From the NCBI GenBank assembly GCA_037043455.1, contig JAWPHD010000126.1:434001-498000 (forward strand): a DNA stretch of 64,000 nucleotides, written 5' to 3'. The translations under genes were made by a program, and so were the position numbers. Positions 1 through 10,879 of the stretch are shown here, piece by piece (positions within the stretch are counted from its first letter, which is position 1; each line of letters opens with the position of its first letter). The notes beneath the pieces were generated by a model. That model had not been told where the DNA came from and ran no database searches. It saw only the letters and a program-made list of their open reading frames with translations. This stretch comes from Cyrtodaria siliqua. Its lineage: Eukaryota; Mollusca; Bivalvia; Adapedonta; Hiatellidae.

Positions 1-406
1 ACATAGGCTTTCCCGAATAGGACATTTGTGTAAGCCAGTTTTGTTGTATACATATCACATGGAGAACGTCCCATTTGTTGAATGTTGTAGACATTAGTAT
101 TTATACAGTAGTAAATACCGGCATGATGGTATCCCCACAAAGCATAGGCGTAGCTAGTGTTCCATAGTCCCACATATGAAGTATACCTATCCGGAAAAGT
201 ACTGTTAAACAAATAACTTACTCGGCCTAACGTTATCTCCACGTTCAATTATATCAGTTATTTTATTGCATTTGAGAAAAACAAACGTCCTATTCTAATT
301 CAAATAATGTTACTAAAAACATGAAGAACAAATGGATATATGCAGTTACTTTAAATACAAGAGTCAATGTTTGTTTTCCCACTGAATGGAAATATAGATA
401 CTTTAC

Positions 407-611
407 CTACGGATCCGGAATGCTGTAACGCTCCTTTTGGTGTAATAAATATACCGGAGCCGATGACACATCCTATACCAAATGTTATCGCACCGAAAAA
501 TCCGATCTGTGGCTTAGGGCGCACCATGTCCACCTTGCTGGCTGCACCTTCGTCTGCGTCAACTGTGGCCACCTTGCTGGCTGCATCTCCGTCTGCGTCA
601 ACTTTGGCCAT
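407..611 (-). CDS. SLC7-family amino-acid transporter, first coding exon (partial gene)
   Basis: Reading leftward from the ATG at 611, the exon encodes about 68 residues and ends at the donor GTAG|GTAAAG (406/407), inside a codon. Residues from about 35 on read IGFFGAITFGIGCVIGSGIF followed by ITPKGALQHSGSVG. This is the first transmembrane helix of LAT/SLC7 light-chain transporters, with the unwound substrate-binding GSGIF motif. Family members exchange amino acids across the plasma membrane, usually paired with an SLC3 heavy chain. The cytosolic N-terminus is unusual: a short acidic segment is duplicated (VDADGDAASKV, then VDADEGAASKV). The start has a good context (A at -3, G at +4). The remaining exons lie to the left, outside the window, so the subtype (y+LAT, b0,+AT or xCT-like) cannot be decided. 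Family assignment is firm; the exact orthologue is not. Confidence 0.85.
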
Positions 612-889
612 GATTGCTCTAATTCTGCTGTTTTTATAGCAGTTATACTTATATTTAAATTGTATCTAAATGATAATCCGATCCTTGCAAAAAGTTATTT
701 TATTCATCGTCACAAAAAAAATAATCATGTAGCCCCCTATCATTTTAACCGTGAGTTCTAATCTGGTGGTGAACTAGATCAACTGCGTTTTTAAACAAGA
801 GAACCGACGGCGGATGCTGACGCTCGTCTGAATAGTGTACATATCAGAAAAAAGTTAATTCCACTAAGTACAACTTATGCGAGAATGTG
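612..889. other. 5' flank of the transporter exon
   Basis: No gene is seen. The DNA is AT-rich. Around 793-835 is a segment beginning AACAAGAGAACCG, which recurs at 1689 just beyond the right end of the neighbouring inverted-repeat element. A core promoter for the transporter could lie here, but no convincing TATA box or initiator was identified. Confidence 0.4.
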
Positions 890-1688
890 TTTAAAGGGAT
901 ACACGGCAATCTTGATTTTAACAAAAACGTGCCGTGTGCCGTTAGTTTTTCTACATAACATGCAATCTCTACCCAGAGTAGTCGTTCCTTGCATACACAT
1001 GCAACTCTGTCAACGTCTCATCAAATACCAAGAATCTTGGCAAACGAAGAAAAGCGATGGAAATGCATACTTTCTTGATTGCAGTAATATGTTTCTGAAT
1101 TAACTTTATATGAAAGGCTTAAATTACAAAAGAAAACAATTTTTCGACTTGAATGTTTTAAATATACTCGGTAAAAAAAGTTTTGGACCAGGGTATATAA
1201 AGTCATATAAAAATAAAACTATAAAACCAATAAAAAGATTATTATTTTTTCGCAAACTTTCATTGTAAACGATAATTATTGTTGATTGTTGATCTATTGT
1301 GAATTATCAGCTGAGATAATAAGGGTTATGGTCGAATGTCATGGTTCAGCGATCATTTTACGGGTTCGAACACTGCCATGGTCCAAAACTTTTTTTACAG
1401 AGTATATATAGTAAATTAATTCAGAATTATATTGCGGTAGAGATTGCATTACATGGATTTGATGCATTTGTTCAAACATCAATACTATTATACGAATGTT
1501 GTGTTTGCAAATTACTAGCTATATTAAACATATGGTAGAACAAGACGAAAGCAAAGAAACTCAAACTTTTATTTGATAATATGCACGCAGGTTTAAAGTC
1601 AAAATGATAATTATGCATAAAATTGACCGAGGCGTTGACTTCAATGTTTGATAATAAACACCTCGAGATTGCCGCGTGTCCCTTTAAA
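890..1688. mobile_element. Inverted-repeat element H, copy 1 (about 800 bp)
   Basis: The left end reads TTTAAAGGGATACACGGCAA and the right end is its near reverse complement (TTGCCGCGTG then TCCCTTTAAA), so the element has terminal inverted repeats of about 25-28 bp. No transposase is visible, so it is a non-autonomous DNA element. It carries element G copy 1 (1163-1406) nested inside. The same termini bound a second copy at 10563-12473, with further loose ends near 10430 and 12600. Confidence 0.6.
1163..1406. mobile_element. MITE family G, copy 1 (about 245 bp, short form)
   Basis: Terminal inverted repeats of about 30 bp start TATACTCGGTAAAAAAAG and continue TTTTGGACCA on the left; the right end mirrors this as TGGTCCAAAAC...AGAGTATA. 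Flanks are TA-rich, consistent with TA or TATA target duplication. Compared with the copy at 2104-2526 it lacks about 180 bp just after the left arm. No coding capacity. Confidence 0.65.
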
Positions 1689-2103
1689 ACAAGAGAACCG
1701 ATGATGATACTCGTCTGTGTGGAGTAAATTAAGACTTAAACGAGAAAGGATAGGGTGTAATGTATATTAAATATTGTTTGGGACACATTTTTCAGCCACA
1801 GTATTTTCAGAATTTACATGATGAATTTTGACAATAAAATCTATTTCCATAAACAACATTGGAGTTGGCATTTTAGTGGTAAATGAACGAACAAAGTCGG
1901 TTGAAAATAATCCAGTCAAAATACTTTGTAATGAGTCAGTTCCCATGTAAACTCATTGTTAGCGGGACAGCAGAAAATTAAGAAATGTCAAATACGGTAA
2001 CTTCAGTTATGCTTAAGATTTTGCAATAAAATGTTCATGGTGCCTTAATTTGGTTTTATGCTTTATACCCAACATTAAAACCACTTTTAATGTCTTATTT
2101 ATA
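1689..2103. other. Non-coding spacer between elements
   Basis: No exon, RNA gene or clear repeat is seen. It begins with the AACAAGAGAACCG motif also found at 795. Confidence 0.35.
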
Positions 2104-2526
2104 TATACTCGGTAAAAAAAGTTTTGGACCAGGGTATATAAAGTCATATAAAAATAAAACTAGTGGACAAAATTTAAGTATATTTTTTTAGTAACCAAGG
2201 TCTACCCTACCCGGTTAATTTGGTACCAGAAACATTAAATTCCAAACAAGATTTGATTTGAAAAAAATATCGCGAACACACAAAGGGTCTGTAAAAAATG
2301 TTGCAAAGTCCATAAAAAGTAACAGTTATAGACACATTCGAGTAACCAATAAAAAGATTATTATTTTTTCGCAAACTTTCATTGTAAACGATAATTATTG
2401 TTGATTGTTGATCTGTTGTAAATTATCAACTGAGATAATAAGGATTATGGTCGAATGTCATGGTTCAGCGATCATTGTACGGGTTCGAACACTGCCATGG
2501 TCCAAAACTTCTTTTACAGAGTATAT
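2104..2526. mobile_element. MITE family G, copy 2 (about 420 bp, long form)
   Basis: It has the same inverted ends and internal sequence as 1163-1406 (shared blocks GGACCAGGGTATATAAAGTC and CGATAATTATTGTTGATTGT), with about 180 extra bases at roughly 2161-2345. The two copies show a long and a short form of one non-autonomous family. Confidence 0.65.
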
Positions 2527-3095
2527 AAGAATATGTTTTGTCTGAAAAGTAAAAAAAAAAAAAAAAAAAATCAGCTAAGACAAGCGCCACCAAACAATAA
2601 ATCATTGTCAGCCATTGTCTTATTCAGACCAAGTCTATTAAGTAGACCAAGGTCAGCTAATGACCTAAGTTTGGAGGCTGTAATTAATTCGGTCAAGGTC
2701 AAGCATGTTGACATACGTGTGTGGCAAAGTGTTGTCATGCAGAAAGTCTGGGAAATGTGTCGAATAGCCTATATGAATGAATCTATTAAAACGACGAATA
2801 GTGTCTTAGAAAGTGAGCTAAATATAACTGTTAGGCAAAACATGTCACCAAAGTAGGTCAAGGTCATTGATTGTGATGTCGGTATTCATTTCGTGTACTC
2901 GCCAAAGTTTCTCTGTAGATAGTTTTTAAGACTGTCTAATAGTGTCATACTTAAGACTGGTTGTGTTGATCTAGGAATTAATGAGTTTGTGTTGGTTTCT
3001 TTGCTGTAGCCATTATTTACATGATTTTTAGGTTGGTTGTATTGCTGGAAAAATTAATGATATTAATTTGTTATTTTTTGTTGTTTTTTTGTGTC
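2527..3095. other. Non-coding spacer with poly(A) run
   Basis: There is an A-run near 2549-2570. The following open stretch to 2856 contains GACC/GGTCAAGGTCA words typical of decayed tandem repeats in this window and has no recognisable domain, so no gene is called. Confidence 0.35.
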
Positions 3096-4240
3096 GCCTA
3101 TGTAGCCTGGCAGACACTTAAGGGTCACTCTGTCCGTCGTCTGTCGTACGTCCGTCGGTTATACTTTAACCTGCAACCTAACCTTGCCCATTACCTGAAA
3201 AGCATTTTAACTATGCTCATGAAACGTCACACACATCTTCATCTTACCCCATAAAAGTTCGTTATACGTGTCCAATAACTATGACTTTCATTTTGGCAGA
3301 CTTATGCTCCCGTTCATAAAAGTTTAACCAGCAACCTAACCAAGCTTATAACCGACAATAACTTGAAAAAGTAGTTGACCTATGCTCATGAAACGTCACA
3401 CACATCGTCATCTTACCCACAGGGAATGTTAATACACATGTCAAATAACTCTGACTTTTATTTTGGCAGAGTTATGCTCCCGTTCATAAAAGTTTAACCA
3501 GCAACCTAACCAAGCTTATAACTGACAATAACTTGCAAAAGTAGTTGACCTATGCTCATGAAACGTCACACACATCGTCATCTTACCCACAGGGAATGTT
3601 AATACACATGTCCAATAACTCTGACTTTTATTTTGGCAGAGTTATGCTCCCGTTCATAAAACTTTAACCAGCAACCTAACCAAGCTCATAACTGGCCATA
3701 TCTTAAAATATATTTGACCTACATGTATGTTCATGAAACTTCACATACATATTCAAAGGAAAGGTGTAGCCCATGACCAGTAACGCCGACTTTCATTTCG
3801 ACAGAGTTATGCCCTTTATTCATAAAACGTTAACCTGCAGCAACCTAACGTTGGCTAACGACTTGGCAAAATACTGATCTATGGTCATGACACTGTATAC
3901 AGTTCTTTTTTATCAAGTAGCACGTTAAAGAACCATAGGAATCTATTCGATAATAAGAGAAGGGCCGGTTCCCGGATTCCTATATATCCTTCCCCTCTCT
4001 CTGGGGCGGCTCTAAATAACCTATACTGTGTTGATGAGCCGTTAAACAACATTCAATTCAATTCAATTCTTTATCAAGTGCTGTTAACTATTCCAATAAC
4101 TCTGACTTTCATTTTGGCAGAGTTATGCCCCTTTTCGTAAAACGTTAACATGCAACTTAACCTAGCTCATAACTATGGTCATGCAACGTATACAGTTTTT
4201 TCAATGCCTTCAAACTTTATAGTTAGACTGTCTTTCTTAA
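3096..4240. repeat. Tandem array of about 170-bp units, interrupted by a SINE
   Basis: The word TATGCTCCCGTTCATAAAA recurs at 3303, 3473 and 3643, with diverged versions near 3808 and 4116. The first three are 170 bp apart. Each unit also carries CTCATGAAACGTCACACACA and GCAACCTAACCAAGC. The left edge has GTCCGTCGTCTGTCGTACGT, the CGTCCGTC-type terminus seen on other tandem-core elements here. The array is split by the SINE at 3919-4069. Not coding. Confidence 0.75.
3919..4069 (+). mobile_element. SINE family 2, 5'-truncated copy
   Basis: It matches the 3' half of the full copy at 43961-44286 from the CACGTTAAAG segment to the tail CATTCAATTCAATTCAATTC. It is flanked by a direct repeat TTTATCAAGT (3909-3918 and 4070-4079), the target duplication. 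The tRNA head is missing, as expected of incomplete target-primed reverse transcription. Confidence 0.8.
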
Positions 4241-5397
4241 AATAAGCCCATGGCGGTCGACACCCTTCTAGTGCTGCTGTAACAATGATATATTCTTAGT
4301 TTGAGCAACACGAAAATACACCTTAAAAAGCAGTACTGTTGCATAAAAAGTGCTTCCACGTGACATAGGTACACTAGTACTGGTACAATGTAACTTTGTT
4401 TACTCAAGTATTATCTGTCAACACTGATGCATCAGTCGACATGTTTACTGACATTTTCGAGCACTGGAGAGAACTATGGTAGCATGTAGCTGCCATATAC
4501 GAAAACACACTTATTATAGGTCGACATAACTAGAATTATAACTAGACGTTTATGTTATTTTGATAACTGTCATATAATGAGACATAATTTTAATTCTAGG
4601 TCGCCATTACAGAAATTTTCAGATTAAGTTAAAACAAAGTCTTGATAACATGATAAAAGTCGTGATCATGCCATGAAGTGTCGTCTTAATAATCCACCAC
4701 GGTGGTTAGAAATAGAATTGAACCTTGTCAAAGGTGCATGCTGGAACTCAACCTGCGAACTTTGTGAGAACCAAATGTCTTAATTTATCGCTCTATAAAC
4801 TACAGAATGTATTGATAAAGTATAGCCAGTTGCCAACTCAATTGATTCACGCGGTAGACTACCGTCTGAAGGCTTCTATCGCCTACCGATTTTAATAAGC
4901 ATTCATACCCGCTTTGCAAAATGTTGAGTCAAAATACTTTAGGATGCGATTTGAATGGTTGCGAGTCCGGTAGACATCGCTGGAAGTGTAATACGCGCGT
5001 CTGGTAAAATTGTGTAGTTCCATTACAGGTAATTTATGTCTCAGAATGCAGGAGAGTGCACCATTTTACACATTTTTTTGAAAAAATACGGGGGTTTTGG
5101 GCATGCCATTTTACCGATTTCCCTTCATAATATGTTGGCAAGTTTGTATCTGTACAGACGGACAAACATACATATATATAGACTGAAATGGTGGCCATCT
5201 TGGATTTAAATGTACTTCATTAGGAGACTTTTAACACTAAGAAAATGGGAGAAACGTAAACAAAATCAAAACTTACGAACACAGTCTTACCTGAATACGT
5301 TGGTAGATGTACTTTTAATCTGAAACAATCAAACTCTGACAGGAATGTCCATCCAAATTATCTTAATTTCAGTGAATAAATCTACATTGCTAATGTC
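4241..5397. other. Non-coding region
   Basis: No convincing exon, RNA gene or inverted-repeat element is seen in this AT-rich stretch. Confidence 0.35.
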
Positions 5398-6420
5398 TTG
5401 CGATTGTGGTTTTGATTTTGATTTGAATGGTGTTTAACGTCATTTTTAGCACATGTTAGGCCATATATGACGGTCGATTGTTTCAGAGGCAGACCACCTA
5501 ATGTTCGTGGTAAAGGCAGACCACCAAATATTCGTGGTAGAGGCAGACCACCTAATGTTCGTGTGTAGAGGCAGACCACCTAATGTTCGTGGTAGAGGCA
5601 GACCACCTAATGTTCGTGGTAAAGGCAGACCACCTAATGTTCGTGGTAGAGGCAGACCACCTAATGTTCGTGGTAAAGGCAGACCACCTAATGTTCGTGG
5701 TAAAGGCAGACAACCTAATGTTCGTGGTAATGCAGACCACCTAATGTTCGCGGTAGAGGCATACCACCTAATGTTCGTGGTAAAGGCAAACCACCTAATG
5801 TTCGTGGTAAAGGCAGACAACCTAATGTTCGTGGTAATGCAGACCACCTAATGTTCGCGGTAGAGGCAGACCACCTAATGTTCGTGGTAAAGGCAGACAA
5901 CCTAATGTTCGTGGTAATGCAGACCACCTAATGTTCGCGGTAGAGGCAGACCACCTAATGTTCGTGGTAAAGGCAGACCACCTAATGTTCGTGGTAAAGG
6001 CAGACCACCTAATGTTCGTGGTAAAGGCAGACAACCTAATGTTCGTGGTAATGCAGACCACCTAATGTTCGCGGTAGAGGCAGACCACCTAATGTTCGTG
6101 GTAAAGGCAGACCACCTAATGTTCGTGGTAAAGGCAGACAACCTAATGTTCGTGGTAATGCAGACCACCTAATGTTCGCGGTAGAGGCAGACCACCTAAT
6201 GTTCGTGGTAAAGGCAGACCACCTAATGTTCGTGGTAAAGGCAGACAACCTAATGTTCGTGGTAATGCAGACCACCTAATGTTCGCGGTAGAGGCAGACC
6301 ACCTATTGTTCGTGGTAGAGGCAGACCACCTAATCTTCGTGGGTAGAGAATCGACACTTTTTCGCTTGACAAGTCCAGCTCCCAGTGGGATTCGAAGTTA
6401 TTGTGCCGGCCAGGAAAGAC
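5398..6420 (-). mobile_element. SINE family 1 copy in reverse orientation with internally expanded minisatellite
   Basis: Read on the minus strand, the right end (6345-6420) contains a box-B-like tRNA remnant (CTTCGAATCCCACTGGG) and a short body. The left end (5400-5490) carries the SINE 3' part: TTTGAATGGTGTTTAACGTC then ATTTTTAGCACATG in plus-strand reading. Both ends align with the family copies at 42381-42586 and 55641-55870. In those copies the middle is a single GGTGGTCTGCCTC/TACCAC segment. Here it is replaced by roughly 860 bp of 27-bp repeats built from that same segment. Confidence 0.75.
5486..6345. repeat. 27-bp minisatellite with about 107-bp higher-order unit
   Basis: There are about 32 copies of a unit containing GGCAGACCACCTAATGTTCG then TGGTAAA or TGGTAGA. 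Because 27 is a multiple of three, both strands show repetitive pseudo-proteins (GRPPNVRGK on the plus strand). A 26-bp variant (CGTGGTAATGCAGACC) shifts the frame and recurs at steps near 107, 80 and 134 bp. This shows that blocks of about four units (3x27+26) were themselves copied. Not a protein-coding gene. Confidence 0.85.
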
Positions 6421-6924
6421 ATCGTATGATATTTGTATATATATACTACTGAAGCGCCCTAGAGCTATACCATGTGGCATTATCATCCTGTAAAATGTAT
6501 TGTTCATCGGGATGATGTCTAACAATAGTCGGTCAGAGACGTTCTTCAAGAATTTCCTGGTATTTCACCGAGTTGATATTTCTTTGTTGATATTTTTTCT
6601 TCACCGAGTTGATATTTCCAGTAAGTTTGGCTATAGTTTCCACACCCTTCCAACAAATATACCCACATATCTACCCACATATCCAGACGTGATGCGGACT
6701 TTAATATGGCAGTATGCAAGAGCCGTGATTCTCATGTCTACCCCATATCATTACACGATGCTTTATATTGGCCCTGGATGGTACTAAGTCTGGCCGATAT
6801 CCTTCACCCCTCTTTCTCCAAACCTGTACCGGTTATGATTGCCAATCACAATGTGACTCTCATCTGAGATCACTATACAAACTGTCCATTTACAGCCCAT
6901 CTTCTGTCACCAATCCATGTTTGT
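6421..6924. other. Non-coding spacer
   Basis: It contains a duplicated CACCGAGTTGATATTTC motif (6567 and 6602) and a TATA-rich stretch. No gene is recognised. Confidence 0.35.
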
Positions 6925-7484
6925 TTAAGTAATAGATAGAGTATGGTTTCATCGAGTTGGTTCATTTAAACATCGAGATGGGCGTAGCCCATCGAGGTGT
7001 TTAAATTAACCAACGAGATGAAACCATGCTCTATTTGTTTTGTAGCATGTCCATTTCAGCTCTATTTCAGTTATTCTAACTGTTATTCTCACTGTTATTC
7101 TCACAGTTATTCTGACAGGTCTTATTTTCAATTAAACGATTTACACCTGTGTCTGAACAAAGAGAATTGTATGTGACCATGCTACAAATGATGTTTCATT
7201 GTACGTTTAAAATCTCTTGTAGCATGGTCACAGACAATTCTCTTTGTTCAGACACAGGGGTAAATCGTTTAATTGAAAATAAGACCCGTCAGAATAACTG
7301 TGAACATAACAGTGTTATGAGAATAACAGTTAGAATAACTGAAATAGAGCTGAAATGGACATGCTACAAAACAAATAGAGTATGGTTTCACTGGGTTGGT
7401 TAATTTAAACACCTCGATGGGCTACGCCCATCTCGATGTTTAAATGAACCAACTCAATGAAACCATACTCTATCTATTACTTAA
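6925..7484. mobile_element. Large foldback element with hairpin-in-arm structure
   Basis: The sequence from TTAAGTAATAGATAGAGTAT at 6925 reads almost identically on the opposite strand from 7484 inward, centred near 7205, with arms of about 280 bp. Each arm begins with its own palindrome (6940-7035 and 7375-7470), folding around GATGGGCGTAGCCCATC on the left and GATGGGCTACGCCCATC on the right. No coding sequence. Such structures are typical of foldback DNA transposons. Confidence 0.85.
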
Positions 7485-7813
7485 ATTAATTTTCTTCATT
7501 AAATTCCAATGTTATGTTACTTAAAGAATCCCTACGGTTAGTTTTTAAAAGTCTTTCAAACTGCCGCTAATCCCTTTCACAGTCCCAATTCTAGGTCGCT
7601 CACTTCTTTGTCTATTTTCCAAAAAAACAGTGTTTAAAAAGTTTTTAATAAGATTTGTACTATAAGGTAATTTTAAAATTCTACTGTACTGATATTACAA
7701 GTTTTGTTTCCACTTTTGTACAAATCCACAGTCACTTGTTTAATATCGGTGCAACTTCTGAGCCTTTCTCTCCAGAAATGACATGTATGACATCTATTGA
7801 TTATGCGTTTAGT
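7485..7813. other. Non-coding spacer
   Basis: AT-rich, with no exon or repeat recognised. Confidence 0.3.
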
Positions 7814-7920
7814 AAACAAATTTAGCTGATGGACAAAGGGAGACAAACCCTACAATATTGTGGGTTTTGTCCGGGATATTGTAGGGTTTGTCTCCCTTTG
7901 TCCATAAGCTAAATTTGTTT
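7814..7920. repeat. Near-perfect 107-bp hairpin
   Basis: The arms read AAACAAATTTAGCTGATGGA and continue CAAAGGGAGACAAACCCTAC. They are mirrored with very few mismatches around a loop of GGGTTTTGTCC. It is probably the core or solo remnant of an inverted-repeat element. Confidence 0.8.
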
Positions 7921-8682
7921 AAAAATGTAATTTGGCGGTATCAATTGCACTATTATTGTTCACTATTTAAATCCAAGATGACCGTCAATTAACCAATACC
8001 TTTTGCTCCTGACTGTACCTTTGTATAAAAGCGCGCTCTGGAAGATGCACCCGACTACATTCTAGTATACAGACGAACAGTAATTATACTGTACATACTA
8101 GCAAATACGTTCATTTTGTAAAGACTGGCGAACGAGCATGTATACAGACGGACAATAACTATGCTGTAGAGACGGGACTATACCTTCTCATAAACTGGTG
8201 CACAGACAGCGGCATTGTCATTATATACAGTATACAGACGAACTTCAAGTACAAATTTCTTTAATGAACAATACTGATGTGCAGACGACACTGTGTAGCC
8301 CTTTTTTAATAAATGATCGAGATGTTTTAACGTAACATTGAAGCTCTATTTAGACGATGATGTTGCCCGAGCTACTTCTCATGTTCCTTAACTTATTCAT
8401 TTTTCTAGAGCTTATGTATGGAATAGAGAATGAGTTTTGCACGTGTACGAGGAGATAATGCACGAGCGTGCAAGACTCGTGCTCTATTGTATTTGTACCA
8501 AAATAACTAATAAGCTGTGTATATCCTCGGGTATTACACGATGCATAATGTGTATTTTGGATATTGTGGTACAAAGTCATGTTGAGGACTTTAATATTCT
8601 TAATATTTGTATAACTAAGGAGCTACTCCAGCAGGGCTACCGTTACGTTCAACTTCGAATGCGACAAGGACTATCACTATGA
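7921..8682. other. Non-coding region with scattered TATACAGACG words
   Basis: Short words such as TATACAGACGAAC or TACAGACGGAC recur at 8069, 8140 and 8228, suggesting an old degenerate repeat. No reading frame here has a recognisable domain. Confidence 0.35.
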
Positions 8683-8867
8683 GGCGCCGTATTGCTTTTT
8701 AATAAAATTCAGTGATATTTGAATGAGAGATATCACTCATTCGAATAGGTGATATCACTGATTCAAATTTAAAAACGAGTGATATCACCCTTTCGTTTTA
8801 CATCAGGGATATGATCACCGATTCGAATAGGTGATATCCAAGTGGTATTAAAAAGTAATACGGCGCC
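8683..8867. mobile_element. 185-bp MITE rich in GATATCAC palindromes
   Basis: The termini are inverted: GGCGCCGTATTGCTTTTTAA on the left against GGCGCCGTATTACTTTTTAA read from the right. The interior carries about six GATATCAC/GTGATATC words, several joined into GTGATATCAC palindromes next to ATTCGAATAGG. No coding sequence. Confidence 0.75.
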
Positions 8868-10562
8868 CCATATTATCACAACCTGACTTCTATGGTAATG
8901 AGACAAACTTCGTAAGAACGTTGGTCACAATAATTTTCAAACAATCTTTATTAAACTTGTTAAAATGTTAAAAGGTTTATCAAGAGATTTATGACCCTAT
9001 CATTTTGCAACGCACTGCATGATTAGTGGTTGACCCATTGTTCGCCACTGTACTTTCCTCTTTGATTGTGCGATGACCGGACAGACTGAGGACTGATTAC
9101 GTCTATATAAATCCTCAAAGGACGATAGCGTTTGATGCGTATTAAATCGTGTCTTGTCGTACTCTTAACGCTTTGTTCTCTTGTTGCCCAGGCTTCTATC
9201 AAGTCACTGCATGAGTACTTGCTGTGTAGCTTTCTATGCGTTTGTTATATATATTCATGTATAAGCATTTATGTGTTATATTGTCTATTAATGCTGCCTT
9301 GTTTGTTAGAGAATATAACCTGGTGGGGATACTTTTATTTACACTGTCCCGTTTTATTGGGATGACAGTAGGGTAATAGTGAGGTTTGGTGTACCTAGAA
9401 CATGGTTTAAACCCCCAGCGGCCTTTTTTTGTCAATAACCGTTCCAAGGCGGTAGCCCTATTGTCAACCCTTTTATGTTTGTGATTCATCTTTGTAATTA
9501 TTGTTTCTGTGCGTGTTTTGCTTGACTGTGGTCATTGAATGCTAAATTTCCTGTTCGACTTTTATACCTACTTTGAAACTCACAATTATGTCAACTGTTA
9601 ACAAAATTATCATAAAACAACCTAAAGGTCGAGATAATTTGTCGACTTATAATAAAGACTGTTTTCGTAAATGGCAGTTACATGCCACCATAGCTTACTT
9701 CTATAAACTGTGTTAGTATTTGGGACACCTTAGGTAATGAGCACCCATCATAAACATGTATGTTAATCACAAATCGGTTGCATGTCCATGTTTCTAACAA
9801 CCCCGTTATTCTAAACATGGCGTCCATCCTAACTATTGTGTTACTGGGTGTAAAACTGTTCGTGGTTTTTGTTGGTTAAACAGAGGATACCTTGGTTTGA
9901 ATGCAGATCCGACAAAAAGATTATCCGAACTAACGATGACAGTATTTTGTTCTAATTCAAAGATAAACGACGATTGCTATCTTGTATGTTGGGTCAGAGT
10001 CTATTTTTTTAAGTTTAGTTTTTAGCCGTATTGGGTTTCACCAGAGAACCAACCTAGATGCGTGACAGTCGTGAATTACGCGTAGATCCTGCTAAACATG
10101 GTGTAGTTTGACGGAATTCCCGTTAGTAATTCTACAGGTATGACAAAGACACACATTTGATGCATTTGAACTATGACATTTAAGTGTGACATTGACCTTG
10201 ATAGTTATTTCAAAATCCTTCAGAAGTTAAGTTATTGCCGAGGAACGAATTCAAACATTTGACCTCTAAGTGTGACACTGACCTTTGAGTTACTGACCTG
10301 ATTCTTGCTCGCGACACATCTTCTCACTATTATAAACGGGTATGTGAAGTTTCATTAACTGTAATTCTTCTGTACATTTAAAGTTATGGCAGGTATTGGA
10401 CTATTTGACCTCCAAGTATGACCTTGACCTTTGAGGTACGCGGCGTCACGTTAGTTTTTCTACATTATTTCCAATTGTTCAATCAATAATTCAATTAATA
10501 TTATTTATAAAAATAATGTAAAACAATTTGTTTTCGCATAGTATTAACTGTTGATAATATAG
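8868..10562. other. Mostly non-coding region
   Basis: Apart from the weak exon candidate at 9135 there is no supported gene. From about 10130 to 10445 there are two diverged blocks with TTTGACCT...AAGTGTGAC...TGACCTTTGAG words, a decayed tandem repeat of the kind common in this window. Confidence 0.35.
9135..9365 (+). CDS. Possible first exon of a secreted protein (weak)
   Basis: From the ATG at 9135 the frame starts MRIKSCLVVLLTLCSLVAQA. This has the form of a cleavable signal peptide: a short basic start, a hydrophobic core, then small residues. A TATATAAAT box lies at 9104-9112, but only about 30 bp before the ATG, which would leave almost no 5' leader. After about residue 30 the frame becomes a run of Cys/Leu/Tyr with no known domain. 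The true exon, if any, probably ends early at a weak GT. No homologue is recognised, and chance is a real alternative. Confidence 0.2.
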   Translation: MRIKSCLVVLLTLCSLVAQASIKSLHEYLLCSFLCVCYIYSCISIYVLYCLLMLPCLLENITWWGYFYLHCPVLLG

Positions 10563-10879
10563 TTTAAAGGGACACATGGCAATTTTGATTTTTTAAAAAC
10601 TAGCGGTGTCCCGTTAGTTTTTCTACATAAATTGAATTTGTTCAATCATTAATGTTAATTATAAGAATTGTTTTTGCAAATTATTAATTTTTGATATTAT
10701 TGCACCAATAATATATTAAGACGAAATAGTAAATACTTAAAATTACCCCCCGTTTGGTCACGGGGCAAAGAATAGGGCCACTGCAGATTCCTTTGGAGGG
10801 GTAGGCAGAGGGGTAGAATCCCCCCAAATTCATGTTCATTTTATCATTTTTTGTTCATGTTCATTAAAGGTCTTCATCA

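Noticed and set aside
2455..2856. 133-codon plus-strand open frame
   Set aside because: It begins in a MITE end, runs through a poly(A) tract and then GGTCAAGGTCA-type repeat sequence; no domain.
5446..6275. Repetitive pseudo-proteins on both strands (GRPPNVRGK type and TTNIRWSA type)
   Set aside because: Products of the 27-bp minisatellite, interrupted whenever a 26-bp unit occurs; the region derives from a SINE.
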